Positions 10,663 through 24,961 are shown, numbered from the stretch's first letter. The stretch is 64,000 nt of DNA from Globodera rostochiensis (GCA_018350325.1 JAEVLN010000002.1:1494162-1558161); one strand, 5' to 3'. Translations and numbers: made by a program. Notes: generated by a model not told the origin, from the letters alone.

Positions 10663-13600
10663 CAACAATTATATGTTTCTGGTTGTATGCCTAAATATAA
10701 GCCGATATCTCTATCGGTTTGTCCATTTTTCTAGCATTCTATTTTTATTTCTTTACTACCGATTAAATTCTATAAAGAATCAACAATTATATGTTTCTGG
10801 TTGTATGCCTAAATATATGCCGATATCTCTATCGGTTTTTCCATTTTTCTAGCATTCTATTTTTATTTCTTTACTACCGATTAAATTCTATAAAGAATCA
10901 ACAATTATTTGTTTCTGGTTGTATGCCTAAATATATGCCGATATCTCTATCGGTTTTTCCATTTTTCTAGCATTCTATTTTTATTTCTTTACTACCGATT
11001 AAATTCTATAAAGAATCAACAATTATATGTTTCAGGTTGTATGCCTAAATAGTTGCTGATATCTCTATCGGCTTTTCCAGTTTTCTAGCATTCTATTTTT
11101 ATTTCTTTACTACCGATTAAATTCTATAAAGAATCAACAATTATATGTTTCTGGTTGTATGCCTAAATATATGCCGATATCTCTATCGGTTTTTACATTT
11201 TTCTAGCATTCTATTTTTATTTCTTTACTACCGATTAAATTCTATAAAGAATCAACAATTATATGTTTCAGGTTGTATGCCTAAATATAAGCCGATAGCT
11301 CTATCGGTTTGTCCACTTTTCTAGCATTCTATTTTTATTTCATTACTACCGATTAAATTCTATAAAGAATCAACAATTATATGTTTCTGGTTGTATGCCT
11401 AAATATAAGCCGATATCTCTATCGGTTTTTCCATTTTTCTAGCATTCTATTTTTATTTCTTTACCGATTTCTATAAAGAATCAACAATTATATGTTTCTG
11501 GTTGTATGCCTAAATATATGCCGATATCTCTATCGGCTTTTCCAGTTTTCTAGCATTCTATTTTTATTTCTTTACTACCGATTAAATTCTATAAAGAATC
11601 AACAATTATATGTTTCTGGTTGTATGCCTAAATATAAGCCGATATCTCTATCGGTTTGTCCATTTTTCTAGCATTCTATTTTTATTTCTTTACTACCGAT
11701 TAAATTCTATAAAGAATCAACAATTATATGTTTCTGGTTGTATGCCTAAATATATGCCGATATCTCTATCGGTTTTTCCATTTTTCTAGCATTCTATTTT
11801 TATTTCTTTACCGATTTCTATAAAGAATCAACAATTATATGTTTCTGGTTGTATGCCTAAATATATGCCGATATCTCTATCGGCTTTTCCAGTTTTCTAG
11901 CATTCTATTTTTATTTCTTTACTACCGATTAAATTCTATAAAGAATCAACAATTATATGTTTCTGGTTGTATGCCTAAATATAAGCCGATATCTCTATCG
12001 GTTTTTCCATTTTTCTAACATTCAATTTTTATTTCTTTACTACCGATTAAATTCTATAAAGAATCAACAATTATATGTTTCTGGTTGTATGCCTTAATAT
12101 ATGCCGATATCTCTATCGGTTTTTCCATTTTTCTAGCATTCTATTTTTATTTCCTTACTACCGATTAAGTTCTATAAAGCATCAACAATTATATGTTTCT
12201 GGTTGTATGCCTAAATATTGCCGATATCTCTATCGGCTTTTCCATTTTTCTAGCATTCTATTTTTATTTCTTTACTACAGATTAAATTCTATAAAGCATC
12301 AACAATTATATGTTTCAGGTTGTATGTCTAAATATAAGCCGATAGCTCTATCGGTTTGTCCATTTTTCTAGCATTCTATTTTTATTTCTTTACTACCGAT
12401 TAAATTCTATAAAGAATCAACAATTATATGTTTCTGGTTGTATGCCTAAATATATGCCGATATCTCTATCGTTTTTTCCATTTTTCTAGCATTCTATTTT
12501 TATTTCTTTACTACCGATTAAATTCTATAAAGAATCAACAATTATATGTTTCTGGTTGTATGCCTAAATATATGCCGATATCTCTATCGGTTTTTCCATT
12601 TTTCTAGCATTCTATTTTTATTTCTTTACTACCGATTAAATTCTATAAAGAATCAACAATTATATGTTTCTGGTTGTATGCCTAAATATATGCCGATATC
12701 TCTATCGGTTTTTCCATTTTTCTAGCATTCTATTTTTATTTCTTTACTACCGAGAAATTCTATAAAGAATCAACAATTATGTTTCTGATTGTATGCCTAA
12801 ATATATGCCGATATCTCTATCGGTTTTTCCATTTTTCTAGCATTCTATTTTTATTTCTTTACTACCGATTAAATTCTATAAAGAATCAACAATTATATGT
12901 TTCAGGTTGTATGCCTAAATATAAGCCGATAGCTCTATCGGTTTGTCCACTTTTCTAGCATTCTATTTTTATTTCATTACTACCGATTAAATTCTATAAA
13001 GAAACAACAATTATATGTTTCTGGTTGTATGCCTAAATATAAGCCGATAGCTCTATCGGTTTGTCCATTTTTCTAGCATTCTATTTTTATTTCTTTACTA
13101 CCGATTAAATTCTATAAAGAATCAACAATTATATGTTTCTGGTTGTATGCCTAAATATATGCCGATATCTCTATCGGTTTGTCCACTTTTCTAGCATTCT
13201 ATTTTTATTTCTTTACTACCGATTAAATTCTATAAAGAATCAACAATTATATGTTTCTGGTTGTATGCCTAAATATATGCCGATATCTCTATCGGTTTGT
13301 CCACTTTTCTAGCATTCTCTTTTTATTTCTTTACTACCGATTAAATTCTATAAAGAATCAACAATTATATGTTTCTGGTTGTATGCCTAAATATAAGCCG
13401 ATATCTCTATCGGGTTTTCCATTTTTCTAGCATTCAATTTTTATTTCTTTACTACCGATTAAATTCTATAAAGAATCAACAATTATATGTTTCAGGTTGT
13501 ATGCCTAAATATAAGCCGATATCTCTATCGGTTTTTCCATTTTTCTAGCATTCTATTTTTATTTCATTACTACCGATTAAATTCTATAAAGAATCAACAA

Positions 13601-15955
13601 TTATATGTTTCTGGTTGTATGCCTAAATATATGCCGATATCTCTATCGGTTTTTCCATTTTTCTAGCATTCTATTTTTATTTCTTTACTACCGAGAAATT
13701 CTATAAAGAATCAACAATTATGTTTCTGATTGTATGCCTAAATATATGCCGATATCTCTATCGTTTTTTCCATTTTTCTAGCATTCTATTTTTATTTCTT
13801 TACTACCGATTAAATTCTATAAAGAATCAACAATTATATGTTTCTGGTTGTATGCCTAAATATATGCCGATATCTCTATCGGTTTTTCCATTTTTCTAAC
13901 ATTCAATTTTTATTTCTTTACTACCGATTAAATTCTATAAAGAATCAACAATTATATGTTTCTGGTTGTATGCCTTAATATATGCCGATATCTCTATCGG
14001 TTTTTCCATTTTTCTAGCATTCTATTTTTATTTCCTTACTACCGATTAAGTTCTATAAAGCATCAACAATTATATGTTTCTGGTTGTATGCCTAAATATT
14101 GCCGATATCTCTATCGGCTTTTCCATTTTTCTAGCATTCTATTTTTATTTCTTTACTACCGATTAAATTCTATAAAGAATCAACAATTATATGTTTCTGG
14201 TTGTATGCCTAAATATATGCCGATATCTCTATCGGCTTTTCCATTTTTCTAGCATTCTATTTTTATTTCTTTACTACCGATTAAATTCTATAAAGAATCA
14301 ACAATTATATGTTTCTGGTTGTATGCCTAAATATAAGCCGATATCTCTATCGGTTTTTCCATTTTTCTAGCATTCAATTTTTATTTCTTTACTACCGATT
14401 AAATTCTATAAAGAATCAACAATTATATGTTTCTGGTTGTATGCCTAAATATATGCCGATATCTCTATCGGTTTTTCCATTTTTCTAGCATTCTATTTTT
14501 ATTTCCTTACTACCGATTAAGTTCTATAAAGCATCAACAATTATATGTTTCTGGTTGTATGCCTAACTATAAGCCGATAGCTCTATCGGCTTTTCCATTT
14601 TTCTAGCATTCTATTTTTATTTCTTTACTACCGATTAAATTCTATAAAGAATCAACAATTATATGTTTCTGGTTGTATGCCTAAATATAAGCCGATATCT
14701 CTATCGGTTTTTCCATTTTTCTAACATTCAATTTTTATTTCTTTACTACCGATTAAATTCTATAAAGAATCAACAATTATATGTTTCTGGTTGTATGCCT
14801 TAATATATGCCGATATCTCTATCGGTTTTTCCATTTTTCTAGCATTCTATTTTTATTTCCTTACTACCGATTAAGTTCTATAAAGCATCAACAATTATAT
14901 GTTTCTGGTTGTATGCCTAAATATTGCCGATATCTCTATCGGCTTTTCCATTTTTCTAGCATTCTATTTTTATTTCTTTACTACAGATTAAATTCTATAA
15001 AGCATCAACAATTATATGTTTCAGGTTGTATGTCTAAATATAAGCCGATAGCTCTATCGGTTTGTCCATTTTTCTAGCATTCTATTTTTATTTCTTTACT
15101 ACCGATTAAATTCTATAAAGAATCAACAATTATATGTTTCTGGTTGTATGCCTAAATATATGCCGATATCTCTATCGTTTTTTCCATTTTTCTAGCATTC
15201 TATTTTTATTTCTTTACTACCGATTAAATTCTATAAATAATCAACAATTATATCTTTCAGGTTGTATGCCTAAATATAAGCCGATAGCTCTATCAGTTTG
15301 TCCACTTTTCTAGCATTCTATTTTTATTTCATTACTACCGATTAAATTCTATAAAGAATCAACAATTATATGTTTCTGGTTGTATGCCTAAATATATGCC
15401 GATATCTCTATCGGTTTGTCCACTTTTCTAGCATTCTATTTTTATTTCATTACTACCGATTAAATTCTATAAAGAATCAACAATTATATGTTTCTGGTTG
15501 TATGCCTAAATATATGCCGATATCTCTATCGGTTTTTCCATTTTTCTAGCATTCTATTTTTATTTCTTTCCTACCGATTAAATTCTATAAAGAATCAACA
15601 ATTATATGTTTCTGTTTGTATGCCTAAATATAAGCCGATAGCTCTATCGGCTTTTCCAGTTTTCTAGCATTCTATTTTTATTTCTTTACTACCGATTAAA
15701 TTCTATAAAGAATCAACAATTATATGTTTCTGGTTGTATGCCTAAATATATGCCGATATCTCTATCGGCTTTTCCAGTTTTCTAGCATTCTATTTTTATT
15801 TCTTTACTACCGATTAAATTCTATAAAGAATCAACAATTATATGTTTCTGGTTGTATGCCTAAATATATGCCGATATCTCTATCGGTTTTTCCATTTTTC
15901 TAGCATTCTATTTTTATTTCTTTACTACCGATTAAATTCAATAAAGAATCAACAA
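10663..15955 (+). repeat. 118-bp satellite array, about 45 units
   Basis: Head-to-tail copies of a 118-bp unit starting CAACAATTATATGTTTCTGG; the first three starts are at 10663, 10781 and 10899. Units differ by a few bases. Each keeps a short perfect hairpin, CCGATA-TCTC-TATCGG or CCGATA-GCTC-TATCGG. Some units carry small deletions (near 11463, 11813, 12750, 13690). Longer blocks are repeated: the block around 12075-12371 recurs at 14781-15077 and, slightly changed, at 13956-14252, so there is higher-order structure. The 98-codon open frames in these blocks are products of the repeat and are not genes. A remnant of the unit edge (GAATCAACAATT) lies at about 16069. Confidence 0.97.
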
Positions 15956-16536
15956 CTTTTATTTTATTTAAGTATTGAACATGAAACCTAACATATTATT
16001 TTTGGAAAACATTTTTCATTGCTAAATATTCCACATATTCAACTTTTCAATTTTCATCTTGTGCCGTAGGAATCAACAATTGTTGATACATTCTTTCTGA
16101 CTTTTTAATTAGATAATATAGAGTTTAGAATTTTTTAATTTGGCAGGGCTTTATTCTTACGCTGAAATCATTGATTTATTCTGTTAGTTATTTATCGGTT
16201 TATCATCGGCATGTTGTAACTTTATTTTGTGTGTCCACATATGTTTTAATGGTAACGATGCAGAAAGAATAGACGCATTATTAAAATATTTGGCTTTACT
16301 TTACTCCATCTTAACTTTGTAACAAATATTTTAAAAATTTCTACAATTTATCAATTAATATAAAATTAATTATTTTGTCTTTTAAATAGCCGGCAAATGT
16401 TAAGGGTATCTTAAGAGATTTATTAGAAATTGAATATGCAAATTTCTTTATATAATAAAAATTTTGTAATTACTCTTTTCATTTGTTTTTTTAGTCATTT
16501 ATCCAATTGAAGTTTTACAATTTTGGTAATTTTTAG

Positions 16537-16655
16537 ATTTTCATTTTTTGATTATTTAATCTTAATTTTTAAAATAATTTATTTCCCAAACGGCTCTACC
16601 ATTCTTGCACAATGCAATTGCTCTTGCGGCGGTTCTCCCTCTGTTGATTTCCTAA
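16537..16655. CDS. Candidate exon, strand ambiguous
   Basis: Minus: acceptor TTACTTAG, 52 nt (EINRGRTAARAIALCKN), donor AATG|GTAGAG, spanning 16600-16651; both sites are clean. Plus: acceptor AATTTTTAG at 16536, open through YFPNGSTILAQCNCSCGGSP to a CTAA|GTAATA donor at 16656. Both readings satisfy GT-AG. Confidence 0.35.
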
Positions 16656-18189
16656 GTAATATCTGGCTCTAAGTTTAAAAACGTTCTTATTTTTCTAATT
16701 ATAATTCATATCAAATAAAATTTATTAGAATGCATATAAAAATATGTATTTGTTAGTATTTTTTGTATCAAGTCATAAAAAATTTCCTCTTACTTTCCTC
16801 TGCTTTTTTTGAGTGATGAAATCTCAAAATATTAATATTTATAATTTACGATCAACCTGTCGAAACTTTAACAAATAATAGTTATAAATTTCATGTTACA
16901 TAGAACTGCTCATTCAGCCTTCTGTTTAAACAATATTGGGTATAAAATTGAATATTAATGTTTTATTTATTTGTAAATGTTATTTTCCAAACATAATGTT
17001 AAGAGTTATTTTATTTCAAAATAAGTTTTCTTACAGAAAATGAAAATTGCTTGGCATTGTAAAGGTCCATGTTATGATTGTATTATTTATTACAAACTTT
17101 CTTAAATTTTATCTAAAGAAACTTTTTAAGAAGTTTCTGTTAACATTGTCGTCAGTGTTGATTTGTATAGGCATATACTTTTGATAAAACTCGGAAGGGG
17201 TTTAAGCATATTATTCAAATTAACTTTTATAAGAATTTTATATATTTCCATTTATATTTTTCTTCAAAAATTTTAGACGGGGTTTAGTTACATTTCTAAT
17301 TAAATCAATGATATTGTAATACATTGCTTTTTCTCTGTTGGTCGTAGCCGTTTCTAAAATGCCCTTCTGTAGAGCACGTAGAAAAATCTTCCGTGCTTTA
17401 GTAGAATATTTATGAAATATTTTTTATTTAATCTTTTTTTAATCCCTTTTTCTCTAAACTAAAGTTTTTACACAATATTTTGTTTTTAATATAAATAATA
17501 ATATCACAATTATTTATGAATACACTTTAGGCGCGAAGTTCATACTTTTTATTTCCTGATTTTGTTTTTTAATAATAGAATTTCGATGCTTTTGTACAAA
17601 TAAGTGAATTTTAAATTTATCTAAACACTCTTTTTTACGCAAAAGGAAATTGAGTAAGTGTATTATTTAATATCAAATTTATTATATAGTTTATTTGTTA
17701 CTAAACAATAATTTTGCGAAATAAAATAATCAATAAAGAATCGCTACTTTATATCACAATTTAATTGACAAAAAAATATAATAAGTACGCATTATTTTTC
17801 TAAGCATAAACTTTTAAATGTGACAACAAACTTCGAAATACATAGTCAATATCAATTAATTATTTGTTTGCAATGTTTTAGTTTTACACATTTTCTAAAA
17901 GATATTTTACTCAATTTTTGTTTGCTGGGATTGTTCTTTATTTAAAGTTTCTCGTCAATTTTTAATTATATTTAAAGGTAAATTTTATTAAATTTATGTT
18001 TTTTATGTCGAAAAATCACTAGACAGTGACGAACTTTTTGATCTTACATTTTATCATGCCGATTATATTTCCTAGATAATTTAGGTATTTCTTTTAATAA
18101 AATTTTAAATTATTATTTTTTAATTGATTTCATTTATTTATTTTTAAGTTTCTTGTTGTAAACTATAAATTAATAATTTAATAAATATC

Positions 18190-18330
18190 TCGGAACGTTT
18201 GTCTGTCATTCCTTACGCATCATTTCCGCCCGCTCGGGTACATCCCATTACGTCCGCCGCGGAAAATTCCAATTCCTCCGAAGACCCATGAATGCACAGC
18301 CTGGGAGTGCCTGGGCCTCCAATATATCGT
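18190..18330. other. GC-rich island A of the 2.75-kb unit
   Basis: The most GC-rich part of the unit, also at 20942-21080 and 23693-23830, and cut by the array end at 26488. It is open in nearly every frame. Plus reading: ISERLSVIPYASFPPARVHP to a TGA. Minus reading: GGPGTPRLCIHGSSEELEFS continuing to a strong GTAAGG donor near 18220. An exon is likely; the strand is unknown. Confidence 0.35.
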
Positions 18331-19229
18331 TTTGGATTAAATTATTTTGATAATTTACTTTTAATATTACATTGGAGGATGGCGAAAAAAATTATTGTCC
18401 TCATACCGAAACTCAAAATCAAGTGTCTTAGTCTTGGCTTTAATATTTTTACGTATCAAAATATTATTCTTTTATAATTTTATTGCTTAAATATTCTTAT
18501 CTTTTTAATATTGCATTGCATATGCACGAATTTAATCTTAGCTTTAAAACAACATATTTATCTATTTTATAAAAAAGATTTGAATTACGTGGTCTTTGAG
18601 TTTATATGAATATTAAATCGTTATTTTATAACTAAATATAATTATATGAATTAACGATTGGATAGTTTTTTAATGAATTCAAATTACAATGATGAATATT
18701 CAATAAACATCATACTTGGGACGGTAGTCAAAATACTTAATAATTCGCCCTTTTTTTTTAAAAGGAGCATTTTTTTCAGAAAATGATAAAACCTTTAATT
18801 AATAATTTGCTATTTATTCATTCGATAAGCTATGATAACATGTTTAGTTAAATGCATTTATTTTTATAAATTATTTCTGTATATTGAAACTATTGAATGG
18901 TTTTTTTGGATTGCCTGTAATATTGGCGTTTAATTCTGCAAAATTTATTTCAATTAAAATAGGATCTAGAAATATTTATTAATAATTTATTTAAATTTAA
19001 CTGAGCGATCTGAAAGAACCAACTAATTGTCCTTTCAAATAAATTTTTTTGTAAATTTAAATAAATGCTAAAACATGAATGGCTTCCATTCATTAAAAAA
19101 TTAAAGAAACAGTCATTTAAATCGTAATATCAATATGGTTTAAGAAAATTCTAAACAAAAAGCCACGAAATGTCGAAAAAATAATAATTTTGTTTTCAAA
19201 GTTTAACAATAATACTTTAATTTTGATAA

Positions 19230-19472
19230 TGGAGTAAATTTTCAAAAAAAAAAAAATCTTTACAATTATATCTTTTTGTTCCATTATTTGCGTTTAACAA
19301 TAAGATTTGTGTCCGTATTTCCCAATTGCTACATCGCGTGGCTGGTATTCAATGCCAGACAAACGCTGGTTGGTTTGTAACTGAGATGATTAAGCCTTTC
19401 GGTATAAATTGGACAAATTATGGTGTCTACCTTTTAAACCTTTTAACAAACTTAATGATGGATACGTTTTAA
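19230..19472 (+). CDS. 80-codon open frame, island B, copy 1
   Basis: Open from 19230 to TAA at 19470, including KICVRISQLLHRVAGIQCQT and NAGWFVTEMIKPFGINWTNY. It is the longest open stretch in the unit and has no early Met, so it would be an internal exon. Candidate edges are AACAATAAG|ATTTGT at 19311 and TATG|GTGTCT near 19419. A minus frame (IICPIYTERLNHLSYKPTSV, donor GTAGCA) overlaps. No family recognised. Confidence 0.4.
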   Translation, partial: WSKFSKKKKSLQLYLFVPLFAFNNKICVRISQLLHRVAGIQCQTNAGWFVTEMIKPFGINWTNYGVYLLNLLTNLMMDTF

Positions 19473-19591
19473 TATTTACATTTTATTCCATTGGCGCAAA
19501 ATATTTTTTGTTTAAATCGGCGAAAAAAAAAATTTGTCCGCTTTATTTTATTTATGTAATTATATTCGCCAGTTTGAAGCTTGTCACATAA

Positions 19592-19726
19592 TTGGGACGT
19601 TGTTCCTGCGGTTTCAAACGCACAAATTTACTAAGCAAGTTCCGAGATTTAGCAAGACATGTTCCCGAGATTGGTGACTTTCTTCTGTATTGCAAAGCCA
19701 TGATATTTAAGTGTATTTATTTTTAA
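19592..19726 (+). CDS. Island C, 44-codon frame, copy 1
   Basis: Open from a TTG after TAA to TAA at 19724; reads CSCGFKRTNLLSKFRDLARH then VPEIGDFLLYCKAMIFK. The minus strand has an ATG frame of about 50 codons over the same DNA (MALQYRRKSPISGTCLAKSR), so strand is uncertain. Plus is preferred because island B is longest on plus. Confidence 0.35.
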   Translation: MGRCSCGFKRTNLLSKFRDLARHVPEIGDFLLYCKAMIFKCIYF

Positions 19727-22005
19727 TTGCTTAGTTTATATAAGATGTTAATATTTTTCCATAAGATTTTAGTCTAAAATTTGTGACAAAATCTTTTGAT
19801 ATAGGTAACTTTTATTTTAAAAATTTTTTGACGCGATCCGAGTTTAATTAATCAATATTTGTAGTTTTAATTTTTAATATTACAAGTTTCTAAATTAATT
19901 TTAACCCGTCCAGTGTTGATTTGTATAGGCATATACTTTTGATAAAACTCGGAAGGGGTTTAAGCATATTATTCAAATTAACTTTTATAAGAATTTTATA
20001 TATTTCCATTTATATTTTTCTTCAAAAATTTTAGACGGGGTTTAGTTACATTTCTAATTAAATCAATGATATTGTAATACATTGCTTTTTCTCTGTTGGT
20101 CGTAGCCGTTCTAAAATGCCCTTCTGTAGAGCACGTAGAAAAATCTTCCGTGCTTTAGTAGAATATTTATGAAATATTTTTTATTTAATCTTTTTTTAAT
20201 CCCTTTTTTCTCTAAACTAAAGTTTTTACACAATAATTTGTTTTTAATATAAATAATAATATCACAATTATTTATGAATACACTTTAGGCGCGAAGTTCA
20301 TACTTTTTATTTCCTGATTTTGTTTTTTAATAATAGAATTTCGATGCTTTTGTACAAATAAGTGAATTTTAAATTTATCTAAACACTCTTTTTTACGCAA
20401 AAGGAAATTGAGTAAGTGTATTATTTAATATCAAATTTATTATATAGTTTATTTGTTACTAAACAATAATTTTGCGAAATCAATAAAGAATCGCTATTTT
20501 ATATCACAATTTAATTGACAAAAAAATATAACAAGTACGCATTATTTTTCTAAGCATAAACTTTTAAATGTGCCAACAAACTTCGAAATACATAGTCAAT
20601 ATCAATTAATTATTTGTTTGCAATGTTTTAGTTTTACACATTTTCTAAAAGATATTTTACTCAATTTTTGTTTGCTGGGATTGTTCTTTATTTAAAGTTT
20701 CTCGTCAATTTTTAATTATATTTAAAGGTAAATTTTATTAAATTTATGTTTTTTTATGTCGAAAAATCACTAGACAGTGACGAACTTTTTGATCTTACAT
20801 TTTATCATGCCGATTATATTTCCTAGATAATTTAGGTATTTCTTTTAATAAAATTTTAAATTATTTTTTTTTTAATTGATTTCATTTATTTATTTTTAAG
20901 TTTCTTGTTGTAAACTATAAATTAATAATTTAATAAATATCTCGGAACGTTTGTCTGTCATTCCTTACGCATCATTTCCGCCCGCTCGGGTACATCCCAT
21001 TACGTCCGCCGCGGAAAATTCCAATTCCTCCGAAGACCCATGAATGCACAGCCTGGGAGTGCCTGGGCCTCCAATATATCGTTTTGGATTAAATTATTTT
21101 GATAATTTACTTTTAATATTACATTGGAGGATGGCGAAAAAAATTATTGTCCTCATACCGAAACTCAAAATCAAGTGTCTTAGTCTTGGCTTTAATATTT
21201 TTACGTATCAAAATATTATTCTTTTATAATTTTATTGCTTAAATATTCTTATCTTTTAATATTGCATTGCATATGCACGAATTTAATCTTAGCTTTAAAA
21301 CAACATATTTATCTATTTTATAAAAAAGATTTGAATTACGTGGTCTTTGAGTTTATATGAATATTAAATCGTTATTTTATAACTAAATATAATTATATGA
21401 ATTAACGATTGGATAGTTTTTTAATGAATTCAAATTACAATGATGAATATTCAATAAACATCATACTTGGGACGGTAGTCAAAATACTTAATAATTCGCC
21501 CTTTTTTTTTAAAAGGAGCATTTTTTTCAGAAAATGATAAAACCTTTAATTAATAATTTGCTATTTATTCATTCGATAAGCTATGATAACATGTTTAGTT
21601 AAATGCATTTATTTTTATAAATTATTTCTGTATATTGAAACTATTGAATGGTTTTTTTGGATTGCCTGTAATATTGGCGTTTAATTCTGCAAAATTTATT
21701 TCAATTAAAATAGGATCTAGAAATATTTATTAATAATTTATTTAAATTTAACTGAGCGATCTGAAAGAACCAACTAATTGTCCTTTCAAATAAATTTTTT
21801 TGTAAATTTAAATAAATGCTAAAACATGAATGGCTTCCATTCATTAAAAAATTAAAGAAACAGTCATTTAAATCGTAATATCAATATGGTTTAAGAAAAT
21901 TCTAAACAAAAAGCCACGAAATGTCGAAAAAATAATAATTTTGTTTTCAAAGTTTAACAATAATACTTTAATTTTGATAATGGAGTAAATTTTCAAAAAA
22001 AAAAA

Positions 22006-22224
22006 AAATCTTTACAATTATATCTTTTTGTTCCATTATTTGCGTTTAACAATAAGATTTGTGTCCGTATTTCCCAATTGCTACATCGCGTGGCTGGTAT
22101 TCAATGCCAGACAAACGCTGGTTGGTTTGTAACTGAGATGATTAAGCCTTTCGGTATAAATTGGACAAATTATGGTGTCTACCTTTTAAACCTTTTAACA
22201 AACTTAATGATGGATACGTTTTAA
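22006..22224 (+). CDS. Island B, copy 2
   Basis: Same frame as 19230-19472, intact from the poly-A tract to TAA. The poly-A run is one base longer (14 A), which changes the frame only upstream of the run. Confidence 0.38.
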   Translation, partial: KSLQLYLFVPLFAFNNKICVRISQLLHRVAGIQCQTNAGWFVTEMIKPFGINWTNYGVYLLNLLTNLMMDTF

Positions 22225-22343
22225 TATTTACATTTTATTCCATTGGCGCAAAATATTTTTTGTTTAAATCGGCGAAAAAAAAAATTTGTCCGCTTTATTT
22301 TATTTATGTAATTATATTCGCCAGTTTGAAGCTTGTCACATAA

Positions 22344-22478
22344 TTGGGACGTTGTTCCTGCGGTTTCAAACGCACAAATTTACTAAGCAAGTTCCGAGAT
22401 TTAGCAAGACATGTTCCCGAGATTGGTGACTTTCTTCTGTATTGCAAAGCCATGATATTTAAGTGTATTTATTTTTAA
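22344..22478 (+). CDS. Island C, copy 2
   Basis: Same 44-codon frame as 19592-19726; I saw no difference in the reading frame. Confidence 0.33.
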   Translation: MGRCSCGFKRTNLLSKFRDLARHVPEIGDFLLYCKAMIFKCIYF

Positions 22479-24721
22479 TTGCTTAGTTTATATAAGATGT
22501 TAATATTTTTCCATAAGATTTTAGTCTAAAATTTGTGACAAAATCTTTTGATATAGGTAACTTTTATTTTAAAAATTTTTTGACGCGATCCGAGTTTAAT
22601 TAATCAATATTTGTAGTTTTAATTTTTAATATTACAAGTTTCTAAATTAATTTTAACCCGTCCAGTGTTGATTTGTATAGGCATATACTTTTGATAAAAC
22701 TCGGAAGGGGTTTAAGCATATTATTCAAATTAACTTTTATAAGAATTTTATATATTTCCATTTATATTTTTCTTCAAAAATTTTAGACGGGGTTTAGTTA
22801 CATTTCTAATTAAATCAATGATATTGTAATACATTGCTTTTTCTCTGTTGGTCGTAGCCGTTCTAAAATGCCCTTCTGTAGAGCACGTAGAAAAATCTTC
22901 CGTGCTTTAGTAGAATATTTATGAAATATTTTTTATTTAATCTTTTTTTAATCCCTTTTTTCTCTAAACTAAAGTTTTTACACAATAATTTGTTTTTAAT
23001 ATAAATAATAATATCACAATTATTTATGAATACACTTTAGGCGCGAAGTTCATACTTTTTATTTCCTGATTTTGTTTTTTAATAATAGAATTTCGATGCT
23101 TTTGTACAAATAAGTGAATTTTAAATTTATCTAAACACTCTTTTTTACGCAAAAGGAAATTGAGTAAGTGTATTATTTAATATCAAATTTATTATATAGT
23201 TTATTTGTTACTAAACAATAATTTTGCGAAATCAATAAAGAATCGCTATTTTATATCACAATTTAATTGACAAAAAAATATAACAAGTACGCATTATTTT
23301 TCTAAGCATAAACTTTTAAATGTGCCAACAAACTTCGAAATACATAGTCAATATCAATTAATTATTTGTTTGCAATGTTTTAGTTTTACACATTTTCTAA
23401 AAGATATTTTACTCAATTTTTGTTTGCTGGGATTGTTCTTTATTTAAAGTTTCTCGTCAATTTTTAATTATATTTAAAGGTAAATTTTATTAAATTTATG
23501 TTTTTTTATGTCGAAAAATCACTAGACAGTGACGAACTTTTTGATCTTACATTTTATCATGCCGATTATATTTCCTAGATAATTTAGGTATTTCTTTTAA
23601 TAAAATTTTAAATTATTTTTTTTTTAATTGATTTCATTTATTTATTTTTAAGTTTCTTGTTGTAAACTATAAATTAATAATTTAATAAATATCTCGGAAC
23701 GTTTGTCTGTCATTCCTTACGCATCATTTCCGCCCGCTCGGGTACATCCCATTACGTCCGCCGCGGAAAATTCCAATTCCTCCGAAGACCCATGAATGCA
23801 CAGCCTGGGAGTGCCTGGGCCTCCAATATATCGTTTTGGATTAAATTATTTTGATAATTTACTTTTAATATTACATTGGAGGATGGCGAAAAAAATTATT
23901 GTCCTCATACCGAAACTCAAAATCAAGTGTCTTAGTCTTGGCTTTAATATTTTTACGTATCAAAATATTATTCTTTTATAATTTTATTGCTTAAATATTC
24001 TTATCTTTTTAATATTGCATTGCATATGCACGAATTTAATCTTAGCTTTAAAACAACATATTTATCTATTTTATAAAAAAGATTTGAATTACGTGGTCTT
24101 TGAGTTTATATGAATATTAAATCGTTATTTTATAACTAAATATAATTATATGAATTAACGATTGGATAGTTTTTTAATGAATTCAAATTACAATGATGAA
24201 TATTCAATAGACATCATACTTGGGACGGTAGTCAAAATACTTAATAATTCGCCATTTTTTTTTAAAGGAGCATTTTTTTCAGAAAATGATAAAACCTTTA
24301 ATTAATAATTTGCTATTTATTCATTCGATAAGCTATGATAACATGTTTAGTTAAATGCATTTATTTTTATAAATTATTTCTGTATATTGAAACTATTGAA
24401 TGGTTTTTTTGGATTGCCTGTAATATTGGCGTTCAATTCTGCAAAATTTATTTCAATTAAAATAGGATCTAGAAATATTTATTAATAATTTATATAAATT
24501 TAACTGAGCGATCTGAAAGAACCAACTAATTGTCCTTTCAAATAAAATTTTTTGTAAATTTAAATAAATGCTAAAACATGAATGGCTTCCATTCATTAAA
24601 AAATTAAAGAAACAGTCATTTAAATCGTAATATCAATATGGTTTAAGAAAATTCTAAACAAAAAGCCACGAAATGTCGATTTTGTTTTCAAAGTTTAACA
24701 ATAATACTTTAATTTTGATAA

Positions 24722-24961
24722 TGGAGTAAATTTTCAAAAAAAAAAAATCTTTACAATTATATCTTTTTGTTCCATTATTTGCGTTTAACAATAAGATTTG
24801 TGTCCGTATTTCCCAATTGCTACATCGCGTGGCTGGTATTCAATGCCAGACAAACGCTGGTTGGTTTGTAACTGATGATTAAGCCTTTCGGCATAAATTG
24901 GACAAATTATGGTGTCTACCTTTTAAACCTTTTAACAAACTTAATGATGGATACGTTTTAA
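24722..24961 (+). pseudogene. Island B, copy 3, frameshifted
   Basis: The copy reads ACTGATGATT where copies 1 and 2 read ACTGAGATGATT, a two-base loss at about 24873. In the plus frame this gives an early TAA after VTDD. If the plus frame is the coding one, this copy is broken; if the minus reading is coding, that frame is shifted as well. Confidence 0.4.

Noticed and set aside
12075..15077. Three 98-codon open frames (12075, 13956, 14781)
   Set aside because: They are repeats of the satellite unit read in one frame; they end wherever unit variants restore the stop and have no independent support.
10663..15955. CRISPR-like array
   Set aside because: Units are contiguous 118-bp satellites with no unique spacers, in a eukaryotic context.
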